64,000 nt of DNA from Kribbella jiaozuonensis. GTDB taxonomy: Bacteria; Actinomycetota; Actinomycetes; Propionibacteriales; Kribbellaceae. The notes beneath the pieces are model-generated. The model worked only from the letters and a program-made list of their open reading frames with translations. It was not told where the DNA came from and searched no databases. The stretch covers positions 1,607,715-1,671,714 of the forward strand of contig NZ_SZPZ01000002.1 of the NCBI RefSeq assembly GCF_005233875.1. The letters are read 5' to 3'. A program made the position numbers and the translations under genes. Positions 34,712 to 43,178 of this stretch are shown here, in pieces. The stretch's first letter is position 1. The number at the start of each line of letters is the position of its first letter.

Positions 34712-36835
34712 ATGGATCTGGGGAGACGTCGGGGGCTGCGACTGGCAGCTTTCGGCACGCTGCTGGCAGTCGTCGCACTGCCTGCGTACGCCGACGACCC
34801 CACGCCCCCGCCACCCGCCTCCGTGACCGATGTCAACCGGTCCCTCGAGCAGCTCCAGGCCGAGGCCGCCGCCGTCCAGGCCGATTTCGCCAAGGCGACG
34901 ATCGCCTACACCAAAGCACTCAAGGACGCGCAGACCGCCGAGGCCGCCGCGAAGAAGGCGGAAGCCACCGCAACGGTCTCCAAGGGCAAGGCCGACGAGG
35001 AGCGCCGCCAGCTCGGCCTCCTGACCGCTCAGGCCTACCAGCTCGGCATCCCGACCGTGATGGGCACCGAGTCGATGCTCTGGTCGCTCGCCCCGGTCGC
35101 CGAGAACCTCCAGGAGATCGCCGACCGGCAGACCGCGATCACGCAGCTCGGCAGCACTCAGGTCTCGCAGTACCGGATGGCGATGGAGGCCGAGAACGAG
35201 TCGAACCGGCTCAAGTCCGAAGCGACGACGAAGCGGCAGGCCGCGAACGACGCTGCTGCCAAGGCGCAGGACCTCAGCAAGCAGGTGCAGCAGAAGGCCG
35301 CCGACGCCTCAGCGGCCATGGCCGACCAGACCGCTGACCTGGACGTCGCCTCCGCTCTGTCCAAGCAGCTGCAGCTCGTCCGCAACCAGCAGGCGCTCGC
35401 ACGTTGGCAGACGTACCTGACCGAGCTGACGTCCGCGAAGATCACTCCCCCGGCAGCCGCCGTACTCAAGAACCCTGCCAAGCTCCCCACCGGGCTGGCG
35501 CCGCTGACCCGCCGCGGTACGCCGGTCCCGGGTGTCGCGTCTGCCGCCGTCGCCGGCCGCACGGTACGAGTGATGTCGGCCGAGACGATCCGTGCGGTCA
35601 ACCAAGCCTTCAGCCTGGTCGGCAAGCCGTACGGCGTCGCCGCGACCGGACCGGACAAGTACGGATGCCTCGGCGCCGCCCGCGTCGCGTGGCAGCCCTA
35701 CACCACCCTCCCGAACCTGGTCAGCAAGGTGTACCCGGACTACCAGGCAGTCCCGAACGCCTGGATCCAGCCGGGCGACCTGCTCGTGATGGGCAGCAAG
35801 TCCCTCGGCCTCGTCCACATCGGCATCGCGCTCGACAACGGCGAGATGATCGCCGCCGACGAGGCGAAGGGCTCGGTCGTCGTCACCACCGTCCCCGACA
35901 ACCTGTACGCCGCCCTCCGCCCGACCCTCGGCGCACCGGCCAAGCCGCAGGTCGCCCCGGTCGGGACGTCGGACGCGTACGCGTTCCGCTGCGGCAATAC
36001 CGCAACGTCGTACAACGTCGGCTCCGGCGCCTGGACCTGGCCGCTGCCGGACGGGACCTACGAGATCGGTACTCCGTTCGGTCAGTCCGGGTCGATGTGG
36101 GAGACCGGATTCCACACCGGCCAGGACTTCCCCGCACCTGTTGGTACTACGGTCCGCGCGGTGACGTCCGGTGTCGTCCGGGTGGAGCACCCGGCGTGGG
36201 CCGGCAACCTGGTCCGCATCGACCACGGCAACGGGCTGGAAACGCTCTACGCGCACCTGAGCCGCATCGACGTGACCGACGGGCAGCAGGTGAAGGCAGG
36301 TCAGCAGATCGGTGCTGTCGGCACCGAAGGCAACTCCACCGGTCCGCACCTGCACTTCGAGGTCCGTCTCGGCGGCGATCCGGTCAACCCGATGCCGTTC
36401 CTGGCGACCGGTTCGGCCAGCACCGGCTGGGGTGGTTACACCAACGGCATGATCCCGGCCAGCAAGCTGTGCGGGATCGGCGGCGGGCACATGCTCCGCT
36501 GCGACGCGGCTGCGGCGTACCTGCAGCTCTCGAGCGCCTACCGGGCCCAGTTCGGCAAGTCGCTGTGCATCACCGACTCGTACCGCTCGTACGCCTCCCA
36601 GGTGGACCTGTACGCGCGCAAGCCGTCGCTGGCTGCCCTTCCGGGCACCTCCAACCACGGCTGGGGCGTGGCCGTCGACCTCTGCGGCGGGATCGACAAG
36701 TACAACACCACCCAATACCAGTGGATGAAGTCGCACGCCCCGACGTACGGCTGGGTCCACCCGGCCTGGGCCGAGCAGGGCGGCAGCCGCGAGGAACCGT
36801 GGCACTGGGAGTTCGGTAACCCGGCCAGTTCGTAG
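34712..36835 (+). CDS. Secreted cell-wall hydrolase with NlpC/P60-like, LytM (M23) and VanY domains
   Basis: 707 aa. Signal peptide to about residue 27 (cleavage near AYA-DDP), long coiled coil about 37-235, then three peptidase modules. NlpC/P60-like about 290-400: Cys319 in YGCLG and His369 in VHIGIALDNG. M23 about 435-565: His468, Asp472, His515, HLHFE with His546/His548. VanY-like D-Ala-D-Ala carboxypeptidase about 585-702: SYRSYASQ, SNHGWGVAVDLCGG (His649, Asp656) and PWHWEF (His698). Substrates would be peptide cross-links of peptidoglycan. The Cys319 context lacks the usual Ser-Gly after Cys, so that domain may be degenerate. Confidence 0.88.
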   Translation: MDLGRRRGLRLAAFGTLLAVVALPAYADDPTPPPPASVTDVNRSLEQLQAEAAAVQADFAKATIAYTKALKDAQTAEAAAKKAEATATVSKGKADEERRQLGLLTAQAYQLGIPTVMGTESMLWSLAPVAENLQEIADRQTAITQLGSTQVSQYRMAMEAENESNRLKSEATTKRQAANDAAAKAQDLSKQVQQKAADASAAMADQTADLDVASALSKQLQLVRNQQALARWQTYLTELTSAKITPPAAAVLKNPAKLPTGLAPLTRRGTPVPGVASAAVAGRTVRVMSAETIRAVNQAFSLVGKPYGVAATGPDKYGCLGAARVAWQPYTTLPNLVSKVYPDYQAVPNAWIQPGDLLVMGSKSLGLVHIGIALDNGEMIAADEAKGSVVVTTVPDNLYAALRPTLGAPAKPQVAPVGTSDAYAFRCGNTATSYNVGSGAWTWPLPDGTYEIGTPFGQSGSMWETGFHTGQDFPAPVGTTVRAVTSGVVRVEHPAWAGNLVRIDHGNGLETLYAHLSRIDVTDGQQVKAGQQIGAVGTEGNSTGPHLHFEVRLGGDPVNPMPFLATGSASTGWGGYTNGMIPASKLCGIGGGHMLRCDAAAAYLQLSSAYRAQFGKSLCITDSYRSYASQVDLYARKPSLAALPGTSNHGWGVAVDLCGGIDKYNTTQYQWMKSHAPTYGWVHPAWAEQGGSREEPWHWEFGNPASS

Positions 36836-36855
36836 CTGCCCGGTAGGCTGACGGT

Positions 36856-37314
36856 GTGGCCGAGCATGAGAGTCCCGACCGCACCGATCACAACATCACG
36901 TTGGATGCTGCGGACGACCGGTGGGAGTGGCGGCGGCGGATTCGCGAGAATCCGCGCAAGCTGCTGTTCTACCGGATCGGCGTGGGCGTCCTCGGCGGCC
37001 TGCTGATCATCGCCGCCCCACTCACCGGCTGGCTGCCGGGACCGGGCGGGATCCCGCTGTTCATCGCCGGTCTGGCCGTGCTGGCCAGCGAGTTCGAGTG
37101 GGCCCAGCGGCTGCTGTACCGGGTCAAGGACTGGGTGAAGGCACTCACCACCTGGACCGGCAAGCAGCCCGCCTGGCTGAAGGCGCTCGGCACCCTCGCG
37201 CTGTTCCTCTGCGTGCTCGTCGCGATCTGGCTCTACATGGCCGTGCTCGGAGTCCCGGGCTGGTTCCCTGACTCGTGGGAGTCATTCCTGCACGAACTTC
37301 CCCTCCTTCACTGA
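36856..37314 (+). CDS. PGPGW / TIGR02611-type membrane protein
   Basis: 152 aa from GTG 36856. A cytoplasmic acidic-basic N-terminus (WEWRRRIRENPRKLLFYR) leads into two adjacent hydrophobic segments around WLPGPGGIPLFIAGLAVLASEFEWA, the hallmark of this actinobacterial family, and a last helix at about 113-135. Function unknown. It follows the cell-wall hydrolase by 20 bp and is probably cotranscribed. Its last 33 bp overlap the end of the monooxygenase gene on the other strand. Confidence 0.85.
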   Translation: MAEHESPDRTDHNITLDAADDRWEWRRRIRENPRKLLFYRIGVGVLGGLLIIAAPLTGWLPGPGGIPLFIAGLAVLASEFEWAQRLLYRVKDWVKALTTWTGKQPAWLKALGTLALFLCVLVAIWLYMAVLGVPGWFPDSWESFLHELPLLH

Positions 37315-38469
37315 GTAGTCGGGCAGCTCGATCAGTTCGCTCATCTTCTGCGCCATCTTGATCATCTGGTTGTTGAAGAACGGGATGTCCAGGATCCGGT
37401 TCCGCGCCGTCAGCCCGAACCGGGTGGCCGGCGCCAGGAACGACCCTGCGCGACTCCCGTCCTGGGTCGTCGACACCGCCTTCCGCAGCAGCGCCTCGTA
37501 CCGGTCGAAGGCAGCCCGGAAATCGCCGCCCGCCTGGGCCAACTCCCCCGCCAGCACATAGGCACCGACGACCGCCGTACCCGTCCCGAGCGCTCCGAAC
37601 GTGGCGCCGTACCCCGCGTCGCCGAGCAGCACGATCCGGTTGGTGGACCAACGATCAACGCTCACCCGGCTGATCGAGTCGAAGTACAACTCTGTTGCCG
37701 CCGGCAACCCTTTCAGCAGCTCCGGCACGTGCCAGCCGAGACCGTCGAAGTGCGCGCGCAGGATCGCCTTCTGCTGGTCGAGATCGCGCCGGTTGTAGGT
37801 CAGCTCCTCCGACTTGAACACGAACAGCGTCTGCGCCAGCCCCGGGTCGCGACGGTCCGCGCTGACGCTCGCCAGCTTGCCCGGCACGTTGTACATCAGC
37901 GAGTCGCCGCTGATCCCCAGCGTGTTCGGAACCTCCCAGCCGCCCACGTAGTAGTTCAGGTGGCGCTCGACCACCCGCTCCTTCGGCCACGCCAGCCGCC
38001 GCACGACGGAGTGCATGCCGTCCGCGCCGATGACCAGGTCGTAGGTGTCCTCCAGCCCGCTCTCGAACCGCACATCCACACGATCCGCATGCTCGGTCAG
38101 ACTCGCGATCGAGTCCCCGAAGCGGTACGTCGCCTGCTCGTGACTGTGCTCGTACAAGACCCGCGACAGGTCTGCCCGCAGTACCTCCAGGTCCCCGCCG
38201 GCGAACTCGGCCGGCAACCGCATCAGCTGGCGACCCGACGCGTCGACGAACCGCATCGCGTTGCCGCCGGTCTGCAGCGACCGCAGGTCCGACAGCACGC
38301 CCATCCGGTCCAGAACCGTCGTGAACACCTCGCCGCGGAAGTCCACCGCGTACCCGCCCTGCCGCAGCGCCGGGGCGATCTCGACCACCGTCACGTCGTG
38401 CCCCGCCCGACCGAGCCAGAGCGCCACCGACGGCCCCGCCACGCTCGCACCCGATACCAGAACCTTCAT
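37282..38469 (-). CDS. FAD-dependent aromatic/antibiotic monooxygenase (TetX/PHBH-like)
   Basis: 395 aa from ATG 38469, with GAGGAGGAT upstream. GASVAGPSVALWLGRAG is the FAD Rossmann loop, DLVIGADGMHS the DG motif and VLLGDAGYGATFGALGTG the GD motif of class A flavoprotein monooxygenases. These hydroxylate aromatic or polyketide substrates with NAD(P)H and oxygen. Divergent from a TetR gene across two tandem palindromes, so induction by a xenobiotic or secondary metabolite is likely, and detoxification is a plausible role. Confidence 0.92.
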   Translation of the reverse strand: MKVLVSGASVAGPSVALWLGRAGHDVTVVEIAPALRQGGYAVDFRGEVFTTVLDRMGVLSDLRSLQTGGNAMRFVDASGRQLMRLPAEFAGGDLEVLRADLSRVLYEHSHEQATYRFGDSIASLTEHADRVDVRFESGLEDTYDLVIGADGMHSVVRRLAWPKERVVERHLNYYVGGWEVPNTLGISGDSLMYNVPGKLASVSADRRDPGLAQTLFVFKSEELTYNRRDLDQQKAILRAHFDGLGWHVPELLKGLPAATELYFDSISRVSVDRWSTNRIVLLGDAGYGATFGALGTGTAVVGAYVLAGELAQAGGDFRAAFDRYEALLRKAVSTTQDGSRAGSFLAPATRFGLTARNRILDIPFFNNQMIKMAQKMSELIELPDYSVKEGKFVQE

Positions 38470-38491
38470 CGTGATCCTCCTCAGAAGTAAT

Positions 38492-38529
38492 TGTGTCTGT
38501 CGGACACAGTAAAGTGTATGGTAGACACA
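38492..38529. promoter_or_regulatory. Tandem TetR operators
   Basis: TGTGTC-N5-GACACA (38492-38508) and AGTGTA-N5-GACACA (38513-38529) start 21 bp apart, two helical turns, between the divergent monooxygenase and TetR starts. Two dimers could bind side by side and silence both genes. Binding partner inferred from position. Confidence 0.7.
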
Positions 38530-38564
38530 GTTCAAGTCGGTTTCAGTTCGAAAAGGATCGAAGG

Positions 38565-39269
38565 ATGTCTGACCTGCTCTGGAGCAAGCCCTCGCTGCCG
38601 AGCCGCGGCCCGAAGCCGGCGGTGACGCTGACCGGGATCGCCGAGGCGGGCATCCGGATCGCCGACGCGGAGGGCCTCGACGCGGTGTCGATGCAGCGGA
38701 TCGCCGGCGAGCTGCCGGTGACGAAGATGGCGCTCTACCGGTACGTCCCCGGCAAGACCGAACTCATCGCCGTGATGAGCGACCTGGCGATGGGTGCCCC
38801 GCCGGACCGCCCCGACCTACCGTGGCGCGAGGCGCTCCACACCTGGTCCATCGATCTGTACGACGGATTCACGCGCCACCCGTGGCTGCTCCTGTCGACC
38901 GTCGGCCGCCGCCTGCTCGGGCCGAACGAGCTCATGTGGATGGAGCGCGGCATCGCGGCGCTGACCGACACCGGGCTGACCGGCGGCGAGCAGATGGACT
39001 CGATTCTGGTCATCACCAGCCACGTCCGGAACATTGCCCAGCAGTCCACGACATTCCCCGGCCACACCACCGGCCTATCCGAAGAGGACATGCAGGAATC
39101 GCTCACCCAGATCCTCAGCACCGAAGCCGAGCGGTTCCCGCACCTGACCACCGCGATGCGTACCGCGGCCGGCAGCGAGAACCAGGGCCTGGAATTCGGC
39201 CTGCAGCGGATCCTGGACGGCCTCGAGCTCCTGATCAACGGTAGGAAAGTGTCGACTTCACGGCATTGA
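38565..39269 (+). CDS. TetR-family regulator
   Basis: 234 aa from ATG 38565 (AAAAGG and GAAGG upstream); an in-frame GTG at 38493 lies inside the operator. HTH: GLDAVSMQRIAGELPVTKMALYRYVPGKTELIAVM, followed by a TetR_C-type ligand domain. The N-terminus has a short extra arm (MSDLLWSKPSLPSRGPKPAVT) seen in the TetR_C_1-like group. Represses itself and the divergent FAD monooxygenase. Its last 35 bp overlap the AraC gene tail to tail. Confidence 0.93.
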   Translation: MSDLLWSKPSLPSRGPKPAVTLTGIAEAGIRIADAEGLDAVSMQRIAGELPVTKMALYRYVPGKTELIAVMSDLAMGAPPDRPDLPWREALHTWSIDLYDGFTRHPWLLLSTVGRRLLGPNELMWMERGIAALTDTGLTGGEQMDSILVITSHVRNIAQQSTTFPGHTTGLSEEDMQESLTQILSTEAERFPHLTTAMRTAAGSENQGLEFGLQRILDGLELLINGRKVSTSRH

Positions 39270-40131
39270 AACGTTGCCGATAGGCCGACGCGGACAGGCC
39301 GTAGTGCGACTTGAACCGGCGGGCGAAGTAGTTCTGGTCCGGCCAGCCGACGGACTCCCCGATCCGGCTGATCGGCAGGTCCGTGTGCAGCAGCCGGTCG
39401 GCCGCGAGCTCGACGCGATGACGCGACAGGTACGCCATCGGCGGCAGCCCGGTCACCGACTTGAACAACCGGACCAGATACCCCGGCGCGAGGTGCAGCT
39501 CGCCGGCCAGGTCGGTCAACGTCCAGTGCCGCGCCGGGTCGGCCTCCATCAACCGCATCGCGTCGAGTACGGCGGGATGCGTGTGCTCACGTCGATCGTC
39601 GCGATCGGCCACGGTCCGGGCGACGCAACTCAGGTACAGCGACAGCCAGCCGATGATCTCGCCGCGGTTGCGACTGAGCGGCTGGTCGCGCAGCTGGCGC
39701 AAGCCGTCGAGGTGCCCGACCGCCTCCTTCATCGTGTCCGGATCGAGGTGCGTCGCGAGCATGCCCCGGCGCTGCGCGGAGAACGGCCCGGTCCACAACA
39801 GGTAACCCAGTAAGGGATCCTCGCGTGCCCAGGCCAGTTCGCGGCGGACCAGATCGGCCGAGAAACAGCAGTTGTAGACCTCGAGCGCGGTGCAGTCGAC
39901 GTACTCGTGCCAGACGCCCGGACGGAGCAGGATCGCGTCGCCGGCCTGGAGTTTCTGCCGGCCGGCGAGGCTGTGGTGGATGCCTTCACCGCCGGTGACG
40001 AGCAGCAGTTCGAAGAAGCTGTGCGTGTGCAGCGGATGGGACTTTTCGTGCAGGTGTGGGCCGGCGTGCACGACCGTCCCTTCGACGAAGTGCAGCACCG
40101 TCCCGCGGGTCCTCACCGGCTCGTCGGCCAT
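39235..40131 (-). CDS. AraC-family regulator with cupin domain
   Basis: 298 aa. N-terminal sugar-sensing cupin (HTHSFFELLLVTGGEGIHHSLAG, LLRPGVWHEYVD) and a C-terminal double helix-turn-helix (WTLTDLAGELHLAPGYLVRLFKSVTGLPPMAYLSRHRVELAADRLL). Resembles RhaR/RhaS-type activators. It is divergent from the rhamnosidase/importer operon at 40324 across 192 bp and is its likely activator. The start ATG 40131 lies inside a weak inverted repeat. Confidence 0.92.
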   Translation of the reverse strand: MADEPVRTRGTVLHFVEGTVVHAGPHLHEKSHPLHTHSFFELLLVTGGEGIHHSLAGRQKLQAGDAILLRPGVWHEYVDCTALEVYNCCFSADLVRRELAWAREDPLLGYLLWTGPFSAQRRGMLATHLDPDTMKEAVGHLDGLRQLRDQPLSRNRGEIIGWLSLYLSCVARTVADRDDRREHTHPAVLDAMRLMEADPARHWTLTDLAGELHLAPGYLVRLFKSVTGLPPMAYLSRHRVELAADRLLHTDLPISRIGESVGWPDQNYFARRFKSHYGLSASAYRQRFNAVKSTLSYR

Positions 40132-40292
40132 ACGTCACGATATGGCCCGAGGTGCAGATCGTGCTAGACCGAGTGCACTTCGGGCTACTCGCCGGCGACT
40201 GCCGGGCACAGGATCGGGGAACAGGCGAAACGTCCCCCGAATGACACCGCCGCCAATCAACCGAGATCACGACGTTTTGTCAGCGCACCCAA

Positions 40293-40304
40293 TGAATCGT
40301 TTCA
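40293..40304. promoter_or_regulatory. Candidate LacI-type site before the rhamnosidase gene
   Basis: TGAATCGTTTCA is a near-palindrome (10 of 12) close to the TGAAACGTTTCA operators common for LacI proteins of actinobacterial sugar genes. It lies 20 bp before the rhamnosidase ATG. No LacI gene adjoins; the site may serve a distant regulator. Confidence 0.3.
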
Positions 40305-40323
40305 CTCGCTGAGTTGGAGCCTC

Positions 40324-43098
40324 ATGTCGAACCTCGCCGCACCCACCGCCCTTCGCTTCGAGCATCGACCCGCGCCCGCTGCCGGGATCGGCACTGCGAC
40401 GCCCCGGATCTCCTGGCAGGTCCCGGCCGCTGACGCCGGCTACGCGCAGACGGCGTACGAGCTCGAGATCACGACCGGCACGACGCAGGCGTTCACGGTC
40501 CAGTCGCCCGACCAGGTGCTGGTGCCCTGGCCGGCTGACCCGCTCGGCTCCCGGGAGACCGCGCAGGTCCGGGTCCGGGTGCGCGGCAACGACGACTGGA
40601 GCGAGTGGAGTGAGCCCGCGACCGTCGAGGCCGGCCTGCTCGCGTCCGACGACTGGACCGCGCGGTTCGTCAGCCCGCGGGAGAACCCGCACGGCTCCCC
40701 CGCTCCCCTGATCGCGGGCGTCGCGGATCTCCCGGAAGGCATCGTCAAAGCCCGGCTCTACGCGACGGCGTACGGGATCTACATCCCCGAGCTCAACGGG
40801 CAGCGCGTCGGCACCGAGGAGCTCGCGCCCGGCTGGACGGCGTACCAGTACCGGCTGCGCTACCAGACGTACGACGTGACCGAGCTTGTCCAACCTGGTG
40901 AGAACAAGCTCGAGTTCCTCGTCGGCAACGCCTGGTACCGCGGCCGGATCGGCTTCCAGGACCAGAAGCAGCTGTACGGCGATCGCCTCGCCGTACTCGC
41001 GCAGCTCGAGGTCACCACCGAGGACGGCCAGGTCCACACGTTCGGCAGCGACGGCACCTGGACCTCCCGGGAGAGCAACGTCCTGGCCGACGACCTGTAC
41101 GACGGCCAGACCACCGACCTCCGCAAGCAGCCCGGCGAGCCCACGCCGGTCGACGTACTCGACGCCGACCTGAACCTGCTCGTCGCCCCCGACGGCCCGC
41201 CGGTCCGGATCACCGACGTCCTTCCCGCGCTCGAGATCACCACCTCGCCGTCCGGCAAGACGCTCGTCGACTTCGGGCAGAACCTGGTCGGTCGCGTCCG
41301 GCTCAAGGTCCGCGGTGGCGCTGAGGGCGACGAGATCGTCGTACGCCATGCCGAGGTCCTCGAGAACGGCGAGCTCGGCGTTCGTCCGCTCCGCACCGCC
41401 AAGGCAACCGACACCTACTTCCTCGCCGGACCCGACGAGGTCGTGCTCGACTCCCCGCTCACCTTCCACGGCTTCCGGTACGCCGAGGTCACCGGCGTGG
41501 ACGCGCTCGCGAAGCAGGACCTCGAAGCCATCGTCATCGGGTCCGACCTGCAGCGCACCGGTTGGTTCGAGTCGTCGAACGAGCTGCTCAACCAGTTCCA
41601 CCAGAACGTGGTGTGGGGCATGCGCGGCAACTTCGTCGACGTACCGACCGACTGCCCGCAGCGTGACGAGCGGCTCGGGTGGACCGGCGACATCCAGGTC
41701 TTCTCCCCGAGCGCCAGCTTCCTGTTCGACACGGCCGGCTTCCTGACCAACTGGCTGGCCGACCTGTCGGCCGAGCAGCAGAAGGACGGCTCGGTGCCGT
41801 ACGTCGTACCGGACGTACTGCGGAACGAGTCCCCGGCCACCGCCGCATGGGGTGACGCGGCAACGATCGTCCCCTGGGTGATCTACGAACGCAGCGGCGA
41901 CGCCGGACTGCTCGCTCGGCAACTGCCGAGCATGCGGGCCTGGGTCGACAAGATGGCCGATCTGGCCGGCAGCGACCTGCTCTGGTCCGGCGGCTTCCAG
42001 TTCGGCGACTGGCTCGACCCGACTGCTCCGCCGGAGAACGCGTTCGCCGCCAAGGCGGACCCGGACGTGGTCGCAACCGCGCATCTGGCCCGCTCGGCCG
42101 AGGTGGTCGGGAAGGCCGCGAAGATCCTCGGCCACGCCGATCTGGCCCAGGAGTACACCGACCTGGCAGCGCGCGTCCGGCAGGCGTTCGCGACCGAGTA
42201 CGCGACCGACGGCGGCCGGGTATTGAGCGACGCGGCAACTACTTACGCACTCGCGCTCCAGTGGGCCTTGCTGCCGACCGAGACCCAGCGGCAGCGGGCC
42301 GGCGAACGGCTCGCCGACCTGGTCCGTACGGCGGGCTTCCGGATCAGTACCGGATTCGTCGGAACGCCGCTGATGGCCGACGCTCTGGCCGATTCCGGAC
42401 ATCCTGACCTGGCCTACCGCCTTCTGCTACAGACAGGCTGCCCCTCTTGGCTGTACGCAGTGACGATGGGAGCCACGACGGTCTGGGAACGCTGGGACAG
42501 CATGCTGCCCGACGGCAGCATCAACCCCGGCCAGATGACGTCGTTCAACCACTACGCCCTCGGTGCGGTCGCCGACTGGATGCACCGCCGGGTCGCCGGC
42601 CTCGCGGCGGCCGAGCCCGGGTACCGCACGATCGACGTACGGCCGCTCCTGACCGGGCAGCTGACGAAGGCATCCGCCAAGCACCTCACGCCGTACGGCG
42701 AGGCGTCGGTCGCGTGGACTCGCGCCGACGGGCAGGTCACGCTGTCGGTGACCGTTCCGGTCGGGTCCCGCGCGAAGGTCGACGTACCCGGACAGGGCGT
42801 CGTCGAGGTTGAGCACGGTACGCACGAATGGACCGTCGACGACCCGCACGCCGAGCTCCCCGAGCTGGCCGCGGACGCGACGATCCGGCAACTGATGGAC
42901 CACGAACCCACCTGGACCGAACTCGCGACCGCGGCCGCCGAGAGCGGGGTCGTCACCGACGACGCCGAGCTCGCCGCCCGCCTCGAGCGGTACCTCGACC
43001 AGCCGGCCGCCGGACTGGTCGACGCGATCAGCCCGCGTGGATTCACCCCGAGCGCCGAGGCCCTGAAGGCCAAGCTCGAAGCCCTGCTCAACCACTGA
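40324..43098 (+). CDS. Alpha-L-rhamnosidase, GH78
   Basis: 924 aa from ATG 40324 (GGAG five bases upstream). No signal peptide, so intracellular. Order: N-terminal fibronectin-like domain (LRFEHRPAPAAGIGTATPRISWQV), beta-sandwich domains about 125-375, an (alpha/alpha)6 catalytic barrel about 380-740, and a beta-sandwich. The catalytic region has PTDCPQRDERLGWTGD (443-456, with acids Asp448, Glu449 and Asp456) and MTSFNHYALG. A helical tail of about 75 residues follows the usual end. It would cleave rhamnose from imported rhamnosides; the importer genes follow 80 bp downstream. Confidence 0.93.
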   Translation: MSNLAAPTALRFEHRPAPAAGIGTATPRISWQVPAADAGYAQTAYELEITTGTTQAFTVQSPDQVLVPWPADPLGSRETAQVRVRVRGNDDWSEWSEPATVEAGLLASDDWTARFVSPRENPHGSPAPLIAGVADLPEGIVKARLYATAYGIYIPELNGQRVGTEELAPGWTAYQYRLRYQTYDVTELVQPGENKLEFLVGNAWYRGRIGFQDQKQLYGDRLAVLAQLEVTTEDGQVHTFGSDGTWTSRESNVLADDLYDGQTTDLRKQPGEPTPVDVLDADLNLLVAPDGPPVRITDVLPALEITTSPSGKTLVDFGQNLVGRVRLKVRGGAEGDEIVVRHAEVLENGELGVRPLRTAKATDTYFLAGPDEVVLDSPLTFHGFRYAEVTGVDALAKQDLEAIVIGSDLQRTGWFESSNELLNQFHQNVVWGMRGNFVDVPTDCPQRDERLGWTGDIQVFSPSASFLFDTAGFLTNWLADLSAEQQKDGSVPYVVPDVLRNESPATAAWGDAATIVPWVIYERSGDAGLLARQLPSMRAWVDKMADLAGSDLLWSGGFQFGDWLDPTAPPENAFAAKADPDVVATAHLARSAEVVGKAAKILGHADLAQEYTDLAARVRQAFATEYATDGGRVLSDAATTYALALQWALLPTETQRQRAGERLADLVRTAGFRISTGFVGTPLMADALADSGHPDLAYRLLLQTGCPSWLYAVTMGATTVWERWDSMLPDGSINPGQMTSFNHYALGAVADWMHRRVAGLAAAEPGYRTIDVRPLLTGQLTKASAKHLTPYGEASVAWTRADGQVTLSVTVPVGSRAKVDVPGQGVVEVEHGTHEWTVDDPHAELPELAADATIRQLMDHEPTWTELATAAAESGVVTDDAELAARLERYLDQPAAGLVDAISPRGFTPSAEALKAKLEALLNH

Positions 43099-43178
43099 GT
43101 TCAGTAACTGAGTTCAACCACTGATTCCAATCCCCGACACCGCCCCGCTGCTTTGAACAACATCCTTTGGAGGTCAAG

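Noticed and set aside
40267..42402. 711-codon minus-strand frame
   Set aside because: Antisense to the rhamnosidase, which has clear domains; low-complexity composition.
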